This document shows, one piece after another, positions 1-5,063 of a stretch of DNA of 13,325 nt. Source of the stretch: an uncultured Bacilli bacterium (GTDB lineage: Bacteria; Bacillota_I; Bacilli_A; RF39; UBA660); NCBI GenBank assembly GCA_948874605.1, contig CAQRXS010000025.1, positions 1 to 13,325 on the forward strand, in the 5' to 3' direction. Position 1 is the stretch's first letter, and every line of letters starts with the position of its first letter. Below the pieces are notes generated by a model. It made no database searches. It saw only the letters and a list, made by a program, of their open reading frames with translations, and was not told where the DNA came from. A program made the translations under genes and the position numbers.

Positions 1-968
1 ATTGTATGAAAAAATACAGTGATAAAGATACAATCAATTTAGCTTATGATGAAACAGTAGATAACAATTTAAGGTATATTGGATCTGATCCTAATAATTA
101 TGTATTATTCAATAACGAGTTATGGCGAATGATTGGAGTCATGGAAAATATTGATGATGGAACTGGAAATAAGGAAGCGCGAATTAAATTAATACGAGAT
201 GAACCAATAGGAAATTATCCTTGGGATAGCTCTGAAACAAGTGTGAATGGTGGTCAAGGAATCAATGAGTGGAGTCAAGCAGATATTATGAAATTAATGA
301 ATCCAGGATACGAAAAAGAAAACATTGGAGGTTCTATATATTGGAATCAAAAAAATGGTAGCTGTTACACTGCTGGAAATAATGTTATTAGTGATTGTGA
401 TTTTTCAACGATTGGTATTGATGACATTTCTAAAAAGTTTATTGATAAAGCGCTTTGGAACACTGGTGCTACAGATCTTGTAAGTTTTGCATCACCATTA
501 AAATTCATGACAAAAAGATATTATCAATTGGAAAGAGGAACAAACAAAGGAAATATTTGCAAAACTGGTTATTCATGCAATGATACGGTACAAAGAACAA
601 CTTCTTGGATAGGAAATGTTGGACTTATTTACCCTTCAGATTATGGATATGCAACGAGTGGCGGCCCCTCTATGAATAGAGCAAATTGCTTAATGGAAAC
701 AATGGATAAATGGGGCGATATGGCCTTTGATGATTGTAAAAATAATGATTGGCTTTATAGTTCAAATAAACATCGTTGGACGATAGCGCCAAATGCTTAT
801 GAAGGTCATTCTTGCAATGTAGTAATAGTAACGTCTTCAGGGCAGGTAAGTGGAACAAATGCATGGGGAAATTGGGAGATTCTTCCTACTATTTATTTAA
901 AATCAAGCAATAGTATTATCTCAGGAAATGGTACAGAACAAAATCCATATCAAATAACACTTAATTAA
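1..968 (+). CDS. Probable secreted/surface protein, lectin-like or DUF6273-like ectodomain, 5' partial
   Basis: The frame is open from the left edge to TAA at 966-968. The first ATG is at 6, but a Cys codon precedes it and no Shine-Dalgarno sequence is visible, so the true start is probably outside the window. The visible 320 residues are soluble, rich in Asn, Ser, Gly and Trp, and contain several spaced Cys residues (GSCY, DCDF, NICK, YSCND, ANCL, DDCKNND, HSCN) that could form disulfides outside the cell. Features such as NLRYIG, LWRMIGV, IKLIRDE, NEWSQADIMKLMNPGY, YPSDYGYATSGG, NDWLYSS, WTIAP and a closing IYLKSS resemble, from memory, a multicopy family in gut Firmicutes (DUF6273-like or C-type-lectin-like), whose longer members carry an N-terminal signal or membrane anchor. 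No anchor is in view here. Function is unknown; binding or adhesion is a guess from the fold resemblance. Confidence 0.6.
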   Translation, partial: CMKKYSDKDTINLAYDETVDNNLRYIGSDPNNYVLFNNELWRMIGVMENIDDGTGNKEARIKLIRDEPIGNYPWDSSETSVNGGQGINEWSQADIMKLMNPGYEKENIGGSIYWNQKNGSCYTAGNNVISDCDFSTIGIDDISKKFIDKALWNTGATDLVSFASPLKFMTKRYYQLERGTNKGNICKTGYSCNDTVQRTTSWIGNVGLIYPSDYGYATSGGPSMNRANCLMETMDKWGDMAFDDCKNNDWLYSSNKHRWTIAPNAYEGHSCNVVIVTSSGQVSGTNAWGNWEILPTIYLKSSNSIISGNGTEQNPYQITLN

Positions 969-1024
969 AAACGCTAACATTTTATACTAAAAGAATTGAC
1001 AATAATGAAATGTAATGTTATCCG
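961..1024 (+). promoter_or_regulatory. Candidate promoter(s) for the T-box leader
   Basis: Two overlapping weak candidates lie just before the T-box. One is TTAATT (961-966), a 16-base spacer and TATACT (983-988). The other has a perfect -35, TTGACA (996-1001), but its best -10 is TGTTAT (1016-1021) with a short 14-base spacer, or TATCCG at 17 bases. Either would start transcription shortly upstream of Stem I. The choice cannot be made by eye. Confidence 0.35.
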
Positions 1025-1041
1025 AAGCTAAATTATTTAGA

Positions 1042-1316
1042 AATGCTATGAAAAGAAATAGTAAATATTTAAAATTTTGTCAAAGAGAATCTTTGGTTGG
1101 TGCGAAAAGATACAAAATAAAATATTGAATTCCTCTTGGAGCAGAACATTGAAATAGAAGTAGATGCTTATGGTTTCATCCATTATAGTGATAGAGTAAG
1201 ACCAAAATATATTTTGGTGTACTTGATGAGGTTAACTTTGTGAAATGTTAACAAACTGAGGTGGTAACACGATCATTCGTCCTCTAATATTTTAAAAATA
1301 TTAGAGGATTTTTTTT
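1042..1316 (+). ncRNA. T-box riboswitch, phenylalanine (UUC) specifier
   Basis: Stem I can be drawn in full: GCT (1045-1047) with AGC (1140-1142) at the base beside a kink-turn-like ATGA/GGA, AATATTT (1064-1070) with AAATATT (1120-1126), ATTTTGT (1074-1080) with ACAAAAT (1112-1118), and ATCTT with AAGAT closing a distal loop that carries the usual AGAGA and GGTTGGTG-GAAAA elements. The specifier loop reads GAA-TTC-CTCTTGGAGC, placing codon TTC (Phe) at 1130-1132. Further hairpins are ATGG/CCAT (1170-1183), a perfect 18-base palindrome (1201-1218), and GTTAAC/GTTAAC (1231-1252). The antiterminator is GAGG (1258-1261), bulge TGGTAAC, ACG (1269-1271), then CGT and CCTC (1278-1284). The bulge UGGU would pair with an ACCA tRNA end, matching the A73 expected for tRNA-Phe. 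The family senses uncharged tRNA and permits readthrough. No Phe-related gene follows, which is odd. Confidence 0.93.
1281..1316 (+). terminator. T-box intrinsic terminator
   Basis: A perfect 27-base palindrome (1281-1307), CCTCTAATATTT pairing with AATATTAGAGG, is followed by eight T residues (1309-1316). Its first four bases (CCTC) are the same ones needed by the antiterminator with GAGG at 1258-1261, so the two structures are mutually exclusive, as expected for a transcription-attenuating T-box. Confidence 0.93.
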
Positions 1317-1485
1317 CTAAATAATTTGGAAAGCGGGGATTGAAGCTATGAAACGATTTAAAAACTAAGGTTTTGCATAAATAGCTTGGTAAAATAAGCA
1401 AATATAATGTTGCAAATTTATTAAAATTAAAAAAATAAAAAAGAAAGAATCAATCAAAAAGATTGAGTAAGAGGAGAAATTTATT
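1317..1485 (+). other. Unusually long gap between T-box terminator and next gene, with a micro-ORF
   Basis: About 170 bases separate the T-box terminator from the next start codon, longer than usual for T-box genes. A six-residue reading frame, MKRFKN, lies at 1348-1368 behind a good GGGGA ribosome site (1335-1338 plus A1339). It holds one Phe codon (TTT) and may be a leader peptide or the decayed start of the gene once governed by the T-box. A short inverted repeat, CAATC-AAAAA-GATTG, lies just before the ribosome site of the downstream gene. I see no recognisable remnant of pheS or pheT in any frame. Confidence 0.5.
1403..1408 (+). promoter_or_regulatory. Possible -10 box for the unknown 247-aa gene
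   Basis: A perfect TATAAT lies 77 bases before the start codon at 1486. No convincing -35 sits at 16-18 bases, and TTTGCA at 1372-1377 is too far. If active, this would let the gene be expressed independently of the T-box upstream. In such AT-rich DNA a chance match is quite possible. Confidence 0.3.
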
Positions 1486-2229
1486 ATGAAATTAAAATCA
1501 TTAGAAATTGAAACAAAAGAATTAATTGCAAATGCATTAGGCATTTATTATGCCTTACAAAATAAAAATAGGGCATACTGCAAAGAGGGTATGGAAGCAT
1601 TATCTTTATATGCTGGAGTTTTAAGGCTTGGAATAACACCTACTATAAGTGTTGCGGAACCAATAAGAACCAGTCCTGGAGCAGGGTACCCATATCCAAA
1701 CTGTATTAGACCTAATATGAGAAATGAATTAATAGAATATCGACATGATGATTATGATTATAAGAATGTTGTATGTCAAATATTAAATGAACATGGTATA
1801 ACAATAGAACAAGTTATTGATGCCCTAAACTTAGATAGCAAATTAACAATACCTACAAAATACAAAGCAAGTGAAAAAATAGAGAAGCAGTATAATGTGG
1901 CATATAAAACACTTTTACAAACAATTCGTAAATACTATATTGCTTCTGTTCAACAAACAAGTGAAAATAAAAAATATTGTAAACCAATAATTGATTTGAA
2001 TATACCAACAATTATAAGTGCAATACATTACAACAATGTAGACGCATCCAATAGTATAAACAGATTATATACCAAGTTGTGTGGCACTAAAGCATCATAT
2101 TTAGCAGAAATCGAAAAGTTGGTGACTTACAAGGAAGAGTTAGGCAAATTAGATAAAAATGGCAATTTAAAATTATATCGAGTAAGAAAACCATTAAAAA
2201 TGAATCAAGATATTGGTCGAATAATTTAA
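1486..2229 (+). CDS. Unrecognised 247-aa protein with no Phe or Trp, downstream of a Phe T-box
   Basis: I do not recognise this family. The start is well supported: AGAGGAG precedes the ATG by a normal distance. Reading every codon finds no TTT or TTC in frame, so the protein contains no phenylalanine; it has no tryptophan either, about 20 tyrosines (8%) and five cysteines. It looks soluble, mostly helical and basic, with no signal peptide or membrane span. A Pro/Gly-rich stretch with two Tyr residues, GAGYPYPNCIRP, near residues 65-77 separates a helical N-terminal part from a Tyr/Lys-rich C-terminal part. Readthrough of the upstream phenylalanine T-box would transcribe it, so expression under Phe limitation is a reasonable inference. 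It may also have its own promoter. A role in Phe or Tyr stress, or an accessory gene inserted behind an old pheST leader, are both possible. Confidence 0.8.
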   Translation: MKLKSLEIETKELIANALGIYYALQNKNRAYCKEGMEALSLYAGVLRLGITPTISVAEPIRTSPGAGYPYPNCIRPNMRNELIEYRHDDYDYKNVVCQILNEHGITIEQVIDALNLDSKLTIPTKYKASEKIEKQYNVAYKTLLQTIRKYYIASVQQTSENKKYCKPIIDLNIPTIISAIHYNNVDASNSINRLYTKLCGTKASYLAEIEKLVTYKEELGKLDKNGNLKLYRVRKPLKMNQDIGRII

Positions 2230-2390
2230 CAAGTTTAGTCTCATCTAAGTTAGTCAATACTTAATAATTAGTGAACAAAGAAAAATGATTAGACTAATAG
2301 TAATACCAATAATTGCATTTTTATTAATGACAGTAATAATGTTCTTAAAACAAATTTAGAGCTTTGTGCAAAAAGTAAAAAAAATTTATT
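2230..2390 (+). other. Intergenic region with a long-range inverted repeat
   Basis: Between the unknown gene and the rimP promoter, 2235-2245 (TTAGTCTCATC) is complementary in 10 of 11 positions to 2287-2297 (GATTAGACTAA). The motif AGTTAGTC recurs at 2248-2255. The second arm overlaps the start codon of a possible micro-ORF. No T-run follows, so this is not a standard intrinsic terminator, and I see no clear terminator for the upstream gene. Confidence 0.4.
2285..2359 (+). CDS. Possible 24-residue single-span hydrophobic peptide
   Basis: ATG at 2285 opens a frame encoding a short charged start (MIR), about 18 hydrophobic residues (LIVIPIIAFLLMTVIMF) and a polar tail (LKQI), ending in TAG. 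That is one plausible membrane span, a shape shared by type I toxins and by small regulatory membrane peptides. There is no strong ribosome site (only AAAGAAAA), and the start codon lies in an inverted repeat that could hide it. AT-rich DNA readily gives such frames by chance, so this is tentative. Confidence 0.22.
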   Translation: MIRLIVIPIIAFLLMTVIMFLKQI

Positions 2391-2419
2391 TTACAAATAA
2401 AAGCGTTCTATGGTATACT
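2391..2419 (+). promoter_or_regulatory. Promoter of the rimP-nusA-infB operon
   Basis: TTACAA (2391-2396), a 17-base spacer and TATACT (2414-2419) form a good sigma-A type promoter. Transcription should begin near 2426, giving a leader of about 53 bases before the rimP start codon. The -35 lies at the edge of an AT-rich inverted repeat (GTAAAA/TTTTAC, 2375-2394). Confidence 0.75.
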
Positions 2420-2434
2420 ACAAGTATCAGATTT

Positions 2435-2464
2435 AAGTGGGCAGCAATTCCCACTTTTATTATT
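2435..2464 (+). promoter_or_regulatory. Terminator-like leader hairpin, candidate NusA autoregulatory attenuator
   Basis: AAGTGGG (2435-2441), an eight-base loop and CCCACTT (2450-2456) form a seven-pair stem followed by an interrupted T-tract (TTATTATT). It sits between the promoter and the rimP ribosome site. In Bacillus subtilis the homologous rimP(ylxS)-nusA leader holds a NusA-dependent attenuator, and weak U-tracts favour NusA dependence. The same function here is inferred from position and shape. Confidence 0.6.
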
Positions 2465-2478
2465 GGAAAGGATTGGTT

Positions 2479-2727
2479 ATGGAAAGGTTAGAAAAAATAA
2501 AAAATGCTATAACAGAACCATTAAGTAAAATGGATATTATAGTAAATAACATAGAGTTTGTTGGTAGTGGAAACTCTTATTCATTAAATATTATTTTGGA
2601 CAAAGTTATGGGAATTGATTTAGATACCATTGTCGAAGCAACCAATATTATAAACCCTATATTAGATGAATTGGATTTATTTGAAGAATCCTACGTATTA
2701 GACGTATCAAGTAAAGAAAGAGGTTAG
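2479..2727 (+). CDS. rimP: Ribosome maturation factor RimP, N-terminal domain only
   Basis: RimP assists 30S subunit maturation. The start at 2479 follows GGAAAGGA at a normal distance. A longer reading from GTG at 2437 would begin inside the leader hairpin and is rejected. The 82-residue product matches the RimP N-terminal alpha/beta domain throughout: EPLSKMDIIVNNIEFVG, LNIILDK, GIDLDTIVEATNIINPILD and a closing YVLDVSS. Typical RimP has about 150 residues. Here the frame stops at KERG, where others continue with PGLDRPL and a C-terminal SH3-like domain. nusA begins two bases after the stop, so there is no room for a frameshifted C-terminal half. The absence of that domain is visible; whether the short protein still works is unknown. 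Confidence 0.85.
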   Translation: MERLEKIKNAITEPLSKMDIIVNNIEFVGSGNSYSLNIILDKVMGIDLDTIVEATNIINPILDELDLFEESYVLDVSSKERG

Positions 2728-2729
2728 TC

Positions 2730-3842
2730 ATGAATAGTAAAGAATTTATTAAGGCACTAAATCATATTACAGAAGAAAAAAACATTAGTGTTGACTATGT
2801 ATTAGAAGCTATGGAGCTTGCACTTGCAACTGCATACAAAAAAAACTTTGGTTCAAAGACAAACGTAAAAGTAAAAATTAATCGTGAAACTGGAGATATT
2901 CGTGTATTCTCCTATTATGTAGTAGTTGACGATTTTGATGACGGAACTGAATCAACAGATGAAGAAGGAAATATCGTTCATATTCCACCTGAAATTAATG
3001 TAGATGCCCAAATTTTATTGGAAGAAGCAAAAGAAATAGATCCAACTCTTGAAATTGGTGATACTTTTGAAAAAGAAGTAACTCCACAAGATTTCGGACG
3101 TGTTGCAGCTGGAACTGCCAAACAAGTTTTAACACAAAAAATTCGTGAAGCAGAACGTGCTGCAATTATGGAAGAATTTAGTGATAAACAAGGCGAAATG
3201 ATGATGGGCTTCTTGGCTATGGAAGATCAAAGAAATTACTACGTTGACCTTGGAAAATCAAGAGGAATTTTACCAAAAACTGAAATGATTCCAGGAGAAA
3301 CAGTAAAAATGGGGACAAGCATACGTGTTTACATTACCAAAATCGAAGAAACAACAAAAGGTCCACTAATTTTATGTTCAAGAAAACATTATGGTTTTGT
3401 AAAACGTCTTTTTGAGACAGAAATACCAGAATTAGCAGATGGAACAATCGAATTATATTCTGTAGTTCGTGAACCAGGGATTAGAAGTAAAGTCGCGGTT
3501 TTCTCGCATGAAGAAAATGTAGATCCAATAGGAGCTTGTATTGGTGCAAATGGTTCTAGAATCAGTAATATTTTTAAAGAATTAAATGGTGAAAAAATTG
3601 ACTTAATTAAATATACAGAAAATAAAGAAGAATTTATTGCCAATGCTCTTTCACCTGCTAAAAACGTTACAGTAAATATTATTGACCCTATGAAAAAAGA
3701 AGCTCTTGCTATTGTTACAGATGATAATTTGTCTTTAGCAATTGGTAAAAAAGGCTCAAATATTAAATTAGCTAGTAAACTTACAAAATTCAAAATTGAA
3801 ATTAAAACATTAAAACAAATTAACGAAGAAGGAAATAAATAA
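2730..3842 (+). CDS. nusA: Transcription termination/antitermination factor NusA
   Basis: NusA binds RNA polymerase and nascent RNA and stimulates pausing and intrinsic termination. At 370 residues it has the usual Gram-positive length without acidic C-terminal repeats. In order: an N-terminal polymerase-binding domain (about 1-125, with FIKALNHITEEKNIS and AMELALATAYKKNF), an S1 domain (about 130-200), KH1 (DPIGACIGANGSRISNI from residue 265) and KH2 (LAIGKKGSNIKLA near 336-348). AAGAGG lies six bases before the ATG. It is co-transcribed with rimP upstream, and the leader hairpin of the operon is a plausible target for NusA control of its own synthesis. Confidence 0.98.
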   Translation: MNSKEFIKALNHITEEKNISVDYVLEAMELALATAYKKNFGSKTNVKVKINRETGDIRVFSYYVVVDDFDDGTESTDEEGNIVHIPPEINVDAQILLEEAKEIDPTLEIGDTFEKEVTPQDFGRVAAGTAKQVLTQKIREAERAAIMEEFSDKQGEMMMGFLAMEDQRNYYVDLGKSRGILPKTEMIPGETVKMGTSIRVYITKIEETTKGPLILCSRKHYGFVKRLFETEIPELADGTIELYSVVREPGIRSKVAVFSHEENVDPIGACIGANGSRISNIFKELNGEKIDLIKYTENKEEFIANALSPAKNVTVNIIDPMKKEALAIVTDDNLSLAIGKKGSNIKLASKLTKFKIEIKTLKQINEEGNK

Positions 3843-3844
3843 AC

Positions 3845-4783
3845 ATGGGAGTAAAATTATTTTCTCATGCATCAGATCCAGATGGACTTGGTAGTGTAGT
3901 CCTTGCTAGTTTAATATTTAAAGATTTAAAATTTACCTTGTGTAAAAATAACGACGAATTAAATACTACATTAGAAACATTTATAAATTCAAAAGATTAT
4001 TTAAAATTTGATCAAATATATATTACGGACTTATGTCCATCCGATAAAATTTTAAAAAGAATGGAAGGCATTCCTGAACTAGAAAATAAAACCTTTGTTT
4101 TTGATCACCATAAAACATCTAAAGAGGCATTAACAAAAAAATATTTTTTTGTAACTGTAGAAGAGGAAAAAGACGGAAAAAAAGTTTGTGGAACTTCTTT
4201 GTTTTATGAATTTCTAAAAGATTCATTCCCACAAATAGACACTCCTTACATTCAAGGGTTTGTGGAACACACAAGACTTCATGATACATGGGAATGGAAA
4301 GCCGTAGGAAATATGGAAGCCTATCAACTAGACATATTATTCCAATATCTAGGTTGTTATGGATATTATTATCATTTCTTAAATAACTGCAATCAAAAAA
4401 CAAATGTGTTTCGCTTAGATGAAGTAGAAAAAGAGTGGATTCAAATTCGTCAAAAACAAATTCATAACTCTTTAGAAGCACTTGAAGCACGTCTTAGAAT
4501 TTTAAAAGAAGAAAACATTTTATATGGCACCGTAATTGGTAAGTACGAATTTCGAAATTCTTTTGCGGAACATTTAAAGACAAGTCATCCAGAGTTAGAT
4601 ATTTGCATTTTACTAGCTTATGATAATGGAACGGTTTCCTTCCGTTCACTAAAAGAAAAACCAGTAGAGCCTCTTGCTCGTGCATATGGTGGTAGCGGAC
4701 ACCCTGGAGCAGCATCCTGTGCATTAACACGAGAAACAGAATTAAAGCTTATAAAACGTTTTATGATGGGAGAAAATTCATGA
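3845..4783 (+). CDS. nrnB: DHH-family phosphoesterase, NrnB/YngD-like
   Basis: DHH/DHHA1 enzymes are Mn-dependent phosphodiesterases; NrnB of Bacillus degrades short RNA oligonucleotides and some cyclic nucleotides. The visible motifs are SDPDG (residues 10-14), ITDLCP (motif II), the signature FDHHKTS with DHH at 87-89, a CGTSLFYEFL segment, FVEHTRLHDTWEWK, and a DHHA1 motif GGSGHPGAAS starting near 282. The DTWEWK and CGTSLFYEFL segments fit the NrnB/YngD branch better than NrnA. At 312 residues it is shorter than Bacillus NrnB. It begins two bases after nusA and overlaps ylxR by ATGA. A DHH gene between nusA and ylxR is unusual: in many Firmicutes the DHH partner is nrnA between rbfA and truB. 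Co-expression suggests RNA turnover coupled to translation factors. The gene symbol is a family-level call. Confidence 0.82.
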   Translation: MGVKLFSHASDPDGLGSVVLASLIFKDLKFTLCKNNDELNTTLETFINSKDYLKFDQIYITDLCPSDKILKRMEGIPELENKTFVFDHHKTSKEALTKKYFFVTVEEEKDGKKVCGTSLFYEFLKDSFPQIDTPYIQGFVEHTRLHDTWEWKAVGNMEAYQLDILFQYLGCYGYYYHFLNNCNQKTNVFRLDEVEKEWIQIRQKQIHNSLEALEARLRILKEENILYGTVIGKYEFRNSFAEHLKTSHPELDICILLAYDNGTVSFRSLKEKPVEPLARAYGGSGHPGAASCALTRETELKLIKRFMMGENS

Positions 4784-5043
4784 AAGCAAGAAAAATACCA
4801 ATGAGAACTTGTGTAGTAACAAGAGAATCTTTTGAAAAAAGAGAATTAATTCGTATCGTAAGAACCAAAGAAGGAATCGTAGAAGTCGATTTAACAGGAA
4901 AGAAAAATGGGAAAGGTGCGTATTTAAAATTGTCCCAAGAAGTTATTGATAAAGCTCGCAAAAATAAAGCTTTAAACCGTGCTTTAGAAGTTGAAATTCC
5001 TGAATCAATTTATGAAGAATTAGAGAAATTATTACAAAAATAA
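4780..5043 (+). CDS. ylxR: YlxR (DUF448) RNA-binding protein
   Basis: At 87 residues it matches the YlxR family closely: RKIPMRTCVVTRE near the N-terminus, KRELIRIVRTKEG, a GKGAYL turn and a basic stretch KARKNKALNRALE. YlxR is a small nucleic-acid-binding protein encoded in most nusA-infB operons; in Bacillus it has been linked to the nucleoid, gene regulation and RNase P. The ATG overlaps the stop of the DHH phosphoesterase gene (ATGA), and GGGAG supplies the ribosome site. The usual next gene, ylxQ (an L7Ae-like RNA-binding protein), is missing: infB starts 20 bases downstream. Confidence 0.93.
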   Translation: MKARKIPMRTCVVTRESFEKRELIRIVRTKEGIVEVDLTGKKNGKGAYLKLSQEVIDKARKNKALNRALEVEIPESIYEELEKLLQK

Positions 5044-5063
5044 AAAAGAAAGGATGTGTATTT

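Noticed and set aside
2437..2478. GTG start giving a 96-residue RimP
   Set aside because: It lies inside the leader hairpin with no ribosome site, and the extra residues do not match RimP. ATG at 2479 has a good site.
2700..2760. Frameshift explaining the short RimP
   Set aside because: nusA begins two bases after the rimP stop, so no space exists for a C-terminal half in any frame.
3389..3793. Minus-strand frame within nusA, and similar antisense frames within nrnB, infB and eno
   Set aside because: They lie wholly inside conserved genes on the other strand and show no recognisable domains or ribosome sites.
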